This document shows positions 44,492 through 53,066 of a stretch of 63,275 nt of DNA, in pieces; position 1 is the stretch's first letter; each line of letters begins with the position of its first letter. The notes below the pieces were generated by a model. That model did no database searches, was not told where the DNA came from, and saw only the letters and a list, made by a program, of their open reading frames with translations. Position numbers and translations under genes: made by a program. Source of the DNA: Clostridiaceae bacterium (GTDB lineage: Bacteria > Bacillota > Clostridia > Lachnospirales > Lachnospiraceae); assembly GCA_910575435.1 (NCBI GenBank), contig CAJTGI010000017.1, forward strand, positions 1-63,275, written 5' to 3'.

Positions 44492-47400
44492 ATGAAACAG
44501 TTGACATTTAAAGATGTGTGTAATAAGTTGAAGAAAGATAAGAGTTTCAATGGGATATGTGATGATTTAAGCGCTCTTTCGGGAGCAACGATTTTATTGT
44601 TGGGGGCCAGAGGCGCAAGTGGTGATATAAGTGCCTTCTTAAATGCGCTAACAATTAAAGATCAGTTAATAGATATAGGTAAGAACGTTCTAAATAAAAT
44701 TATCAATAAAAAGACGAACGAATGCGATAAAAGAATAAATCAAATGCAATGGGCTTATTCTGTCATATATTATACTGCATTTTTTGACGTGTTAGATGAA
44801 CAAATGCCGAAGGAAATGAGAAAGGCAATAGATTTATCCTTAAAGGAAAAAAAGGCTATTTTCGAAAGCATTGATTGCGAGAAGAGTGGGAGAGATCATT
44901 CACTATCGGATATGGAGATATTTTTTCCAAACATAGTATATGGGTATGCAGACATTGAGAAGCATCTTGGCACAATGTATAGATCAATGCGCGATGGATT
45001 GATAAACTTTGTGCATATGTTGTCATTTGAAGAAACCAGCAGTGAAAAAACGATTTCCCATTTTCTTGACATTGTTAATAAAATGCCCCAATTAGCGATA
45101 GATAGATTTAGAGGGCAATATTTATATCTGGCTAGTCATTATAATGAATTTTATGTTTATATGCAGATGGAAAATAATAAAAGAGAAATGGGTCATATTG
45201 AGGAATTATATCAAAATATCATTTACATGGGCTGCAATACGGATAAAAAAATAGATGTTGGATTGAAACATATAGAAAAGATATTGCTTGATCTGCCAGA
45301 AAAAATGAAGGAAGACAAAGTAAATGATATAATAAACAATCTGATGGAGAAATATCAGGGTGATATAGAAAAACCAATCATTGATTCAAATAATAGCGAT
45401 GAAAAATTAAATTATCCTTCCATTGGCAGTGCATTTATACCACAATCATATAAAATATTAGAATATTCTGGAAGGGAAAAGTTAGAAAAAAAAGATACAT
45501 GGAAGGACCTGGATGAATGTAGCGATATGGATTCATTTTGGGCAAAATTTTATGTATCTCATTATAGTTTAGATAATTTGCTACTTATTTTGGGAGAACC
45601 TGGCGGGGGGAAATCCTTGCTTACTAAGATTGTGTGTGCAAGGATGAGTGACAGGAACAATATATTTGTTCGCATACCCTTGAGAGAGGTAAGTGTTGAA
45701 AAAGAAATTGAGGATATCGTGTGCGAGCAAATTCAAAGGGACGGTGATGCTGCAGAGCAGTTGCCAACGTACAAATGGTTTGCGGAGAATTTCAAATACA
45801 ATCCTATCACCCTGGTATTTGACGGATATGATGAGGTGTTGCAAGCCACGGGCGGAGTGTATAGAAATTTCTTGAAAAAGATTTTAAAATTCCAAGAGCA
45901 ATGTGCGGAGCGACATAGGCCGGTTAGGGTTGTAGTAACAAGCAGGGAAACATTGATAGATAAGGCAGATATACCTGTTGGGACAATAGCGCTGAAGTTG
46001 TTAGAGTTTAATGAACATCAAAGGAAACAATGGATTGAGATATGGAATAAAAATAATGAGGATGTATATCGTGAAGAACAGATTGCTCCTTTCATGTTGC
46101 CTAAAGACAATAGCAGCATAGATGAGCTTTCCAGGCAACCCTTGCTGCTGTTAATGCTGGCCATTTATGATGCCAATTTGGAAGAGGGGACAAATTCTTT
46201 GGGGCAGGAGGAAAACTTAAATAGGACGAAATTATATAATGAATTGCTGAGGCGTTTTATAAGAAGAGAATTGAGAAAAGGGCCTAGGGGAAATGAGGTG
46301 TCATACGAGGAATCCGAGAAGAAAGATAAAGAACGGATGGTAGATTCGGAGATGGAAAAATTAGGCATAGCTGCACTGGGGATGTTTATCAGGGGGAAAC
46401 TTTCCTTAAAAGTGAATGAAATGGAGAGAGATTTAAAATATATGGAATTACAGATGCCCACATATGACAAGGTAGGCAAAATGCTCAGTGATGCGGAGGA
46501 GTTTTTTGGCAGTTTCTTTTTTATCCATGACTCGCAATCAGGAAATATAGAAACGGAAGATAAGGAAGTGGCATTTGAATTTTTACATAAAACTTTTTAT
46601 GAATTTTTGGTTGCGGATTTGGTGTTGAAATACTTGATTAGGGCAATCGATGAGTTGGATGCACTGAAAACTTCCAAGAGGTGCGACAGTTATCAAAAAG
46701 CGATAGATGATCCGAATCATTTCGACAAACAGTATTATACAGCCTTAATGAGCGCATATTTATGTGCAGAGCCAGAGATCATTGAAATGATCGTTGAGTG
46801 GAAAGAAAATGTAATTAATGAATGCTTTCAAGGGGAGCGTGATGATTATGATATTATTATTGAAGAATTGTTTGATAAGCAAATTGAAATGCTTTGCAAG
46901 GATATTTTTATGCCATCAATTTGGAGCGAACAAACGTATGACAGTGTATCCAAGAGGTCGTATATGCAAAATTGCGCTACATATTTTATGAACTTGTTAA
47001 TTTTGCACGCCACTACGAAAAGGGATTCTATGCGAATTATACAAAGCAATGATTGGAGGTACATTTCGCAATTTTGGAAAATGAATATTCAGGAAGATGT
47101 TTTATTAAAGTTTACTTCGCTGTTTAGCGTTGCCAATCAAAAAGGAGGCGTGTGCATTAAGAAAAAACAAGTATTCGATCAGGTCGAACAGAAAGATGTG
47201 CTTGAAAGGCAAAAAGATATATTGAATTTTTTGCAGGATGATATTTCTTATGATATTTATTGTTTGCATGATGAGGAGGTACCATATGGAACAAAACAAA
47301 AGTATAGAAAGTCTTTATTAAAGAGAGGGGTTAGTATTCAATTTGAAATGCTTTTGGGGGAAATCAATGAATTTATTTTAACAGATAACAATAAATTTTC

Positions 47401-48694
47401 ATTAAAGAAAAATATTGGGGATGTTATACAAGTTTTATCATATACGAAGGCGGATGCGTCTGATGTTTTAGACTGGTTGTTATGTGTTAACAAGTGTCTG
47501 GAAAAGATGCCTAATCCTTTCTTAGGGGATAAAGGTGGAGTGGACCAGTTAGTTGAGGAAGTATTGTATAGGTATCCGGAAAATATTCAGATAATAGCGG
47601 AGGTGTTTAAGTGCTGGAAAACAATAGGAGATGTTGGAGCATTAGCAAACCGAAGGCTTTTTATGCAAATATTTAAGAAAGCTGAACATGAAAATCCATA
47701 TTTACTGATAGAATGTCTTGATTTCCTTGATTCTTTTTTGCTAATTAAGGAAGGGATAAAATTATCTCATGATTTGACAGTTTTGCTACATAAAGCGCAT
47801 TTTTCGTCATGGACTTTGAAGTCTAGGGTGCTAAAATTTTATTATAAGATTAATGCAAAGAAAGATGCAGAATATTTACTGCAAGATATTGTGAGAAATA
47901 TAAACGAAATATATGAACACTCGCCTGAGGTTGTGATAGATATATTGCAATTATGCGTAATGCATGACAGGATGGAGGAGGCTGATCGTATCGTAATGAA
48001 TGGCGTTAATAGATTTAAAGAATTATTTTATAAACAGCCTGAACTAGTAGTTGATTTTTTAGAAGTTGCTATTATGAGCAGGCAAACTCAGAAATATGTT
48101 CGCGAAATGTTATATGATATTGATTACAAATATGAAATGTTGATATATAGAAATCCTAAAAATGCAGTAAGAATGTTTAAAATTATTTTGTTATATGGGG
48201 ATCAATACAAAAATCAACAAACTATACGAAAATTTTATCGACAATTTGATCTTTTGCTTAGTGCGGATTCAAAAGAAGCAATTACATTTTTAAAATTAAC
48301 TTATAAATATGATCAGGAAAAATATGTAAGTAAGGCATTAAATTATTCATTACAAAGAATGAATTATCTTTTAGATAAATCAGTGGATTCTGCTGTAGAT
48401 TTATTGATTTTATGTAAAGAAATAGAATGTAACAGATGTTATTATATTAAGATATGCCTTGATTACATATTATATAATCAATCAATGGTGGATACCATAA
48501 AAATATATGAACTTTTGGACAGTTTGATGGATAATGAAATTAATGAAATGGCAGATTTTTTGAAGGAAAGATACTTATATATCATTATAAATTTTCCTGG
48601 GTGGGCAGAAAAAATAGCGGAATTATACTCTGATACAATATGGAAGACTGAATTTATTGATATTTTGTCGGATTATAAATACAATTACATTTGA
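44492..48694 (+). CDS. NACHT-family STAND NTPase with C-terminal helical repeats (probable defence protein)
   Basis: 1400 aa. N-terminal ~150 residues are helical with a Gly/Ala-rich patch (ATILLLGARGASGD), like the helical N-domains of bacterial NACHT proteins. NACHT module: Walker A GEPGGGKS at 368-375, Walker B LVFDGYDEV around 441-449, sensor VVVTSRE, and the NACHT-typical ELSRQPLLLLMLAIY plus winged-helix region. Residues ~700-1130 are helical. Residues ~1140-1385 contain about six repeats near 40 residues long. Bacterial NACHT proteins are often antiphage sensors that oligomerise on detecting phage. No separate effector gene follows, so killing would come from the N-terminal domain or a partner such as the divergent RelA/SpoT protein (inference). 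Very AT-rich. Confidence 0.88.
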   Translation: MKQLTFKDVCNKLKKDKSFNGICDDLSALSGATILLLGARGASGDISAFLNALTIKDQLIDIGKNVLNKIINKKTNECDKRINQMQWAYSVIYYTAFFDVLDEQMPKEMRKAIDLSLKEKKAIFESIDCEKSGRDHSLSDMEIFFPNIVYGYADIEKHLGTMYRSMRDGLINFVHMLSFEETSSEKTISHFLDIVNKMPQLAIDRFRGQYLYLASHYNEFYVYMQMENNKREMGHIEELYQNIIYMGCNTDKKIDVGLKHIEKILLDLPEKMKEDKVNDIINNLMEKYQGDIEKPIIDSNNSDEKLNYPSIGSAFIPQSYKILEYSGREKLEKKDTWKDLDECSDMDSFWAKFYVSHYSLDNLLLILGEPGGGKSLLTKIVCARMSDRNNIFVRIPLREVSVEKEIEDIVCEQIQRDGDAAEQLPTYKWFAENFKYNPITLVFDGYDEVLQATGGVYRNFLKKILKFQEQCAERHRPVRVVVTSRETLIDKADIPVGTIALKLLEFNEHQRKQWIEIWNKNNEDVYREEQIAPFMLPKDNSSIDELSRQPLLLLMLAIYDANLEEGTNSLGQEENLNRTKLYNELLRRFIRRELRKGPRGNEVSYEESEKKDKERMVDSEMEKLGIAALGMFIRGKLSLKVNEMERDLKYMELQMPTYDKVGKMLSDAEEFFGSFFFIHDSQSGNIETEDKEVAFEFLHKTFYEFLVADLVLKYLIRAIDELDALKTSKRCDSYQKAIDDPNHFDKQYYTALMSAYLCAEPEIIEMIVEWKENVINECFQGERDDYDIIIEELFDKQIEMLCKDIFMPSIWSEQTYDSVSKRSYMQNCATYFMNLLILHATTKRDSMRIIQSNDWRYISQFWKMNIQEDVLLKFTSLFSVANQKGGVCIKKKQVFDQVEQKDVLERQKDILNFLQDDISYDIYCLHDEEVPYGTKQKYRKSLLKRGVSIQFEMLLGEINEFILTDNNKFSLKKNIGDVIQVLSYTKADASDVLDWLLCVNKCLEKMPNPFLGDKGGVDQLVEEVLYRYPENIQIIAEVFKCWKTIGDVGALANRRLFMQIFKKAEHENPYLLIECLDFLDSFLLIKEGIKLSHDLTVLLHKAHFSSWTLKSRVLKFYYKINAKKDAEYLLQDIVRNINEIYEHSPEVVIDILQLCVMHDRMEEADRIVMNGVNRFKELFYKQPELVVDFLEVAIMSRQTQKYVREMLYDIDYKYEMLIYRNPKNAVRMFKIILLYGDQYKNQQTIRKFYRQFDLLLSADSKEAITFLKLTYKYDQEKYVSKALNYSLQRMNYLLDKSVDSAVDLLILCKEIECNRCYYIKICLDYILYNQSMVDTIKIYELLDSLMDNEINEMADFLKERYLYIIINFPGWAEKIAELYSDTIWKTEFIDILSDYKYNYI

Positions 48695-48966
48695 TAAAGA
48701 GTTCTTTTATAATTTGAAGTGTATGTGGCATATGTAATATTGGAACCAATAGAACAAAAATATGAGTACTCCTTTTGTTGCCCTTCTTGTCAGTGTTAGG
48801 CGGGTCAAGCCAGCATCTATGATTGGTATGATTGAATTATCAGATGAGGTTGTATCGGAAAAATTGGTGGAGCAAATGGTAGAGCGTATGTTAATGAAAT
48901 TGTATATGATGTGAGGACACAGCATGGCAAGCGACATAAATAAAAAATATATAAAGAGGTGAAATT
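48695..48966. other. Gap between NACHT and response regulator
   Basis: No convincing gene. A 50-codon frame from 48762 (MSTPFVALLVSVRR...) has no ribosome site; a second frame shows a Cys-rich stretch and an HGKRHK end, probably remnants. AGAGGTG at the right end is the ribosome site of the response regulator. Confidence 0.5.
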
Positions 48967-49654
48967 GTGATAACGCTAGGAATATGCGATGACAACGAAA
49001 AAGATTTACGAAAGATATATAAAATATGTAAAGAAACTATATCAAAAGTAAAAATGGAATATAAAATTACTATGTATAATAGTGGGTATAAATTATTATT
49101 AGACATATCGGAAATTAACTTATTGATATTGGATATTGATATGCCTGAAATAAATGGAATAGATATTAAAAACCAAATACAGAATTTAAATAAGGACATA
49201 ATTATTATTTTTGTAACAAATTATAATAAGTTTATGCATATGGCTTTTGGTATACACGTATATGGATTTATAGAAAAAAAGGACATAAATATTCAATTTC
49301 AAAAGATGCTTGTTTCTGCCATAAATATGATGGAGCGATATGTGATAATTAATGAGGAGTTGGATAGTCGAAATATAAGGTATATTAAATCTGAACGAGT
49401 ATATTCTGATTTGTTTATGGGAAATGGGAAAAAATAGTGACACGTGTACCTTTATATGAATATGAGCGGATGCTCAAAAAAGTTGATTTTGTAAGCATTC
49501 ATAGAACGTATATCGTTAATTTTTTGTGGGTTGATAGTATTACTAATCAAGGTGCAAAGATGGGAGAGGAAATCATACCAATTTCAACTCGTCTAAGAAA
49601 AAAGTGAAATCGGATTTTTTAATGTATTGTGCAAGAAATGGGAGGTACTGTTAA
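48967..49654 (+). pseudogene. AgrA/LytTR-type response regulator with two one-base frameshifts
   Basis: GTG start. The receiver domain is complete (ICDDNEKD, phospho-acceptor Asp56 in LILDIDMPEINGID, then IIFVTNYNKFMHMAF). Next comes the start of a LytTR DNA-binding domain (YIKSERVYSDLFMGNGKK) and a TAG at 49435. The domain continues in the next frame (IVTRVPLYEYERMLKK, DFVSIHRTYIVNFLWV, PISTRLRKK) to TGA 49605, and then in a third frame to TAA 49652, which overlaps the kinase ATG. Each break sits at a run of six A (49429-49434 and 49598-49603); one more A in each restores a full protein with TAATG coupling. Either mutation, assembly error or slippage at the A runs. Confidence 0.75.
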
Positions 49655-50355
49655 TGAAAATCTTGTCATTAAAAATAGTATGTTTGCTGCTATTAATAAT
49701 AGAGAGTTTGCTTTTGTTTTTTGAAATCATACAAAATATAAAATATATTCATATGAAGAAAATACAAGATAAAAGATTGTATATTCAAAAAGAATACATA
49801 TTCAAAAAACTGATACAAAATGAAAAAGAGCAAAAAATCCATCATGATGTACAAAAACATATGGAGGCAATTAAATTGTTTTTTAATAAGAAATCTTTTA
49901 AAGAATTGGAGGAGTACGTTGAGACATATATTCGTGACTATTCAGAAAATAATTTAATAAATACGGGAAATATAATTGCAGATTATTTTATAGAAAAAAC
50001 TATAAATACACTAAAGGAACAGAATGATTTTGAATATAAAATAATTGGAGAATTTCCACAAGATTTGATAATAAGTGATAATGATCTTTGCACTATTATA
50101 GGAAATGCGTTAAATAATGCAGGTAGGGCGATATCAGATTTAGAAAAAGGAGGAAAACTCTTTATTGAAATTAGGAATTTGAACAATCATTTATACTTAG
50201 TAATTAAAAATAATAAATCTAATAATTTTGATAAATATGGCGGTAAAACATTTGGAATTGGAATGCGAATTATGAAGGCCGTTGTAAAAAAATACAAAGG
50301 AAAAATATGGTTTACTAACAAAAAAGATGTATTTATGTTACGTATTATTATATAG
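49654..50355 (+). CDS. Short AgrC/BlpH-like GHKL histidine kinase
   Basis: 233 aa. One N-terminal hydrophobic segment (~4-27), a linker, the phospho-acceptor motif HHDVQKH (His63/His64), and a GHKL ATP-binding domain with N-box IIGNALNNAGRAI and a Gly-rich KTFGIGM. Agr/Blp kinases usually have five to six membrane spans that bind a peptide; here almost all are missing, so the signal may be read through one span or a partner. Start at 49654 behind GGGAGG; it overlaps the ideal end of the response regulator gene. Confidence 0.82.
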   Translation: MKILSLKIVCLLLLIIESLLLFFEIIQNIKYIHMKKIQDKRLYIQKEYIFKKLIQNEKEQKIHHDVQKHMEAIKLFFNKKSFKELEEYVETYIRDYSENNLINTGNIIADYFIEKTINTLKEQNDFEYKIIGEFPQDLIISDNDLCTIIGNALNNAGRAISDLEKGGKLFIEIRNLNNHLYLVIKNNKSNNFDKYGGKTFGIGMRIMKAVVKKYKGKIWFTNKKDVFMLRIII

Positions 50356-50360
50356 GTAAT

Positions 50361-50427
50361 CGTTTGGAACATAATTTATACGCTCGGAACATTTTTCTTG
50401 AATATATATAAGAAATATTTTTATAAT
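50361..50427 (+). promoter_or_regulatory. LytTR-type direct repeats and promoter of the secreted protein
   Basis: CGTTTGGAACAT (50361-50372) and CGCTCGGAACAT (50381-50392) are repeated 20 bp apart. Five bases later come TTGAAT (50398-50403), an 18-bp spacer and TATAAT (50422-50427). Paired repeats two turns apart and just above the -35 box are the known arrangement for AgrA/BlpR-type activators. Confidence 0.75.
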
Positions 50428-50496
50428 GTGCTGTCTCATAAATAGGGAAAGGTACAGCAGAAAAGTTTCTTGTCTAAAAGAAAGGGGAAAAACTTT

Positions 50497-50934
50497 ATGA
50501 AAAATCTTAGTAGTAAATTTAGGATGGTTTTGGTTTGTTTAGGAATGTGTATGGTAATTGGCATGCCTGCGCTTGCAAGTAGTTATAATTCAACTTTGTC
50601 TATGAGTACAGATTGTTGGCAGTTCTCGGGAAGCACAAGAAAGTATTCTGGGAAAAGTATTAAAATGTCAATGTCACTAAAGAGGAAGGTGACACAGGCT
50701 GGTGGAAATCAAGTTTATTTGCGTGCGTCTTTATATCGTAAAAACTTAATTTTTTCAGATTATGTTTCATACCATAATTATGATGATTTTTCTGGAAAGG
50801 AAACACATAAATGGGTCAATGTCGGTAGTGGAAAATATTATTGGTCATTTGAAAAAAAGATGCCTAAAAATCACGACTATTATAAATATTTTGTTGCATT
50901 TAATTCAAAAAATGTAAAAATGTATAATTATTAA
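50497..50934 (+). CDS. Secreted 145-aa protein, probable effector of the Agr/Blp-like locus
   Basis: Sec signal peptide (KFRMVLVCLGMCMVIGMPALA) with cleavage near ALAS, leaving ~118 residues. The mature part is basic and aromatic (many Tyr, Lys, Ser) with beta-prone strands such as IKMSMSLKRKV, QVYLRASLYRK and GSGKYYWSFEKKM. One Cys, no double-Gly leader. AAAGGGG precedes ATG 50497; the frame from 50470 is not preferred. It is the first gene under the repeat-controlled promoter and is followed by two VanZ-like genes and an ABC transporter. It may be a bacteriocin-like or signal protein; the family is unknown to me. Confidence 0.75.
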   Translation: MKNLSSKFRMVLVCLGMCMVIGMPALASSYNSTLSMSTDCWQFSGSTRKYSGKSIKMSMSLKRKVTQAGGNQVYLRASLYRKNLIFSDYVSYHNYDDFSGKETHKWVNVGSGKYYWSFEKKMPKNHDYYKYFVAFNSKNVKMYNY

Positions 50935-50979
50935 AGTCAGAATTGGGTTATTAATTCATATATTTTAAGGAGGCTTTAG

Positions 50980-51579
50980 ATGATACTGAAATCAGGTGTT
51001 TGGATTGTATCAGGCATCATATTTTTAATTAATCTTTTTATAATATATAAAAAGAAAAAAAGTATAATTGCCGAATATATATTGTGGCATTTTGTTGTGA
51101 CAATAATAATTTCCAGTATTTTTTTGCCTATGCCTGTTCAGACCAAGTTAATTCAAGAAAAGGCTTATTTGGAAAAAACACAGACATGGTTATTATTTAG
51201 AGATATCAGGGAAATTATGCATTACATTACAAAAAATAGATGGTCTATACTTATGCAGTATCTTAGGGAATATGCCTTGGTTTCGGTATCTATTGGATGC
51301 GCCTTTTCCTTTTCTATGAGACTTTCATGTAAAAGCATGATAAAGTGGTTTGCTGGTTGTTTAATGTTTTCGGTTGGACTTCAATTTATTAAGTGGCTTG
51401 TTTGCTTTGTGCTTAATGCGCAATATTTAAGTGTTACTATTGATGATGTAATTTATATTTTTGTTGGTTGTATTTTTGGTTGTTGCATTGTCAAAATAAT
51501 TCGACGTATATACAGAAATGTTGAATGTAAAAGTGATTTAGAAAAGGTAATTAAGAGTTTTCTGTTAAAAAATTATTAA
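50980..51579 (+). CDS. VanZ-like membrane protein 1
   Basis: 199 aa with about five membrane segments. The last two carry the VanZ pattern: LQFIKWLVCF in place of EXXQ, and SVTIDDVIYIFVGCIFG matching the conserved DxxDVxxNxxGxxxG helix. VanZ-family proteins lower sensitivity to teicoplanin and some peptides by an unknown route and are common beside bacteriocin genes. AAGGAGG site. Next to a second VanZ gene. Confidence 0.75.
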   Translation: MILKSGVWIVSGIIFLINLFIIYKKKKSIIAEYILWHFVVTIIISSIFLPMPVQTKLIQEKAYLEKTQTWLLFRDIREIMHYITKNRWSILMQYLREYALVSVSIGCAFSFSMRLSCKSMIKWFAGCLMFSVGLQFIKWLVCFVLNAQYLSVTIDDVIYIFVGCIFGCCIVKIIRRIYRNVECKSDLEKVIKSFLLKNY

Positions 51580-51601
51580 AAAAGAGTAAGGAGTAGTGAT
51601 T

Positions 51602-52294
51602 ATGAATAATAAAAAAATATATTTGGCATCTGCATGTACATTTTTTTTGTTAGGTTTTTTTGTATTGTGCTACATGATAATGCAATTATTTAATCAGCAT
51701 ATAATTTTGGGGCTGGGAGGAAGGGTATTTTTATCATTAATAATTTGTCTTTTTGCGTATTGCGGTTGTCGCTCATTACTGCATGCTTATCCGGAAAGAA
51801 AGGAGGAAATTAGGAAAGGGTTGCTCTTTGTTTGTCTTGCTATTTATTTAGAATTGTTATTTATCATGCTGATAGCGTATGACAGTTTTGGAAGAGGAAT
51901 TCAATGCATATTTACGGCAAGTAGGGAGAATAGAATGGCGTACATTGAACATTGTATGAATTTTATACCAGGGAAAACGATAATTTCCTATTTAAAAATG
52001 AATGCAAACATGTCATATACGTTAATTAATTTATTGGGAAATCTAGTGGTATTGATGCCCTGTGCAATATTTTTGCCCTATCTTTCTTCTGTTTTTAGAA
52101 AAATAATATATTATTCAGTGGCGGTTGCTGGTATTTCTCTTGGGATAGAATGCTTGCAATTTGTCTTTATGTGTGGATCGGTGGATATAGACGATGTCAT
52201 GTTAAACTCACTGGGAAGCATGTTTTTTTATTTCATTTTTCATCGTACAAAAATACGCAAGATGGTTGAATATATTTTGTGGATAGGAAAATAA
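51602..52294 (+). CDS. VanZ-like membrane protein 2
   Basis: 230 aa. Typical VanZ order: CMNFIPGKTI, LINLLGNLVVLMPCAIFLPYL, GIECLQFVF and SVDIDDVMLNSLGSMFFYF (the core acidic motif). Start at 51602 with AAGGAG eight bases upstream. With its neighbour it probably gives self-protection against the secreted product (inference). Confidence 0.85.
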   Translation: MNNKKIYLASACTFFLLGFFVLCYMIMQLFNQHIILGLGGRVFLSLIICLFAYCGCRSLLHAYPERKEEIRKGLLFVCLAIYLELLFIMLIAYDSFGRGIQCIFTASRENRMAYIEHCMNFIPGKTIISYLKMNANMSYTLINLLGNLVVLMPCAIFLPYLSSVFRKIIYYSVAVAGISLGIECLQFVFMCGSVDIDDVMLNSLGSMFFYFIFHRTKIRKMVEYILWIGK

Positions 52295-52325
52295 AATCAT
52301 ATTCATTTTAGAAAGGGGAAATATT

Positions 52326-52994
52326 TTGTGTAGAATACTTTTAGAGGATATTGAGGTGGAATATAGGAATGCCCAAAGAACCTACAAGGTGTTAGATAAA
52401 ATTAATCTTTCTATTTGCGAAGGAGAATATATTTCTATTGTGGGAAAGTCGGGAAGCGGAAAGACTACGTTGCTAAATGTTATGGGAGGATTGCTTAGTC
52501 CCAGTAGTGGCAAATTGTATTTAAATCAACATGAGATTAGAACAATGAAAGAGCGAAACAAATTTAAGCGAGAATACGTTTCGTTTATCTTTCAATTTTT
52601 TAATTTACTGCCTACTTTAAATGTGGAAGAAAATATATGCATACAGCATTATTTATCTGGAAAAAAATACTCTATGCGCAAATTAAATGGTTTGATATCG
52701 TATTTGGGTTTGGAAGGTTGCCGGAATAAACTGCCCGGTGTTTTGTCTGGCGGTGAGCAACAAAGAGTTGCGGTTGCGCGTTCTGTTTTTTCTGAAAGCA
52801 AATTTATATTTGCTGATGAGCCAACGCATAGCTTGGATCAAGAAAGCGCCGAGAGGGTTATGGCGTTGCTTGATAAAATAAATCGTACATATGGACGCGC
52901 TTTGGTGATTGTGACACATGATTTAGACGTGGCGCAAGGAGCAGATGTACGATTAAAAATTTGTAATGGCAATATAGTTTCTGCAAGTATTTAG
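52326..52994 (+). CDS. ABC ATPase (MacB/LolD type) of the Agr/Blp-like locus
   Basis: 222 aa: Walker A GKSGSGKT, Q-loop FIFQFFNLLPTL, signature LSGGEQQR, Walker B FIFADEPTHSLDQ, switch THDLD. TTG start seven bases after AAAGGGG. It pairs with the FtsX-type permease encoded next. LolD/MacB/BceA-like ATPases drive extraction or export of peptides and lipoproteins. Confidence 0.92.
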   Translation: MCRILLEDIEVEYRNAQRTYKVLDKINLSICEGEYISIVGKSGSGKTTLLNVMGGLLSPSSGKLYLNQHEIRTMKERNKFKREYVSFIFQFFNLLPTLNVEENICIQHYLSGKKYSMRKLNGLISYLGLEGCRNKLPGVLSGGEQQRVAVARSVFSESKFIFADEPTHSLDQESAERVMALLDKINRTYGRALVIVTHDLDVAQGADVRLKICNGNIVSASI

Positions 52995-53066
52995 GAACTG
53001 TTAGTTAGCTGTTTAGATTTTTACTTTCAGTATCATCACGTTAATTAAAAGAAAGCGAGTTAAAAT

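Noticed and set aside
48762-48914. 50-codon frame MSTPFVALL... and a Cys-rich overlapping frame
   Set aside because: No ribosome site, and stops interrupt the better-looking frame; probably remnant DNA.
50497-50934. Assignment of the 145-aa secreted protein to the lactococcin-972 family
   Set aside because: The ABC/FtsX context fits, but the mature sequence lacks the family's typical motifs and is longer; not called.
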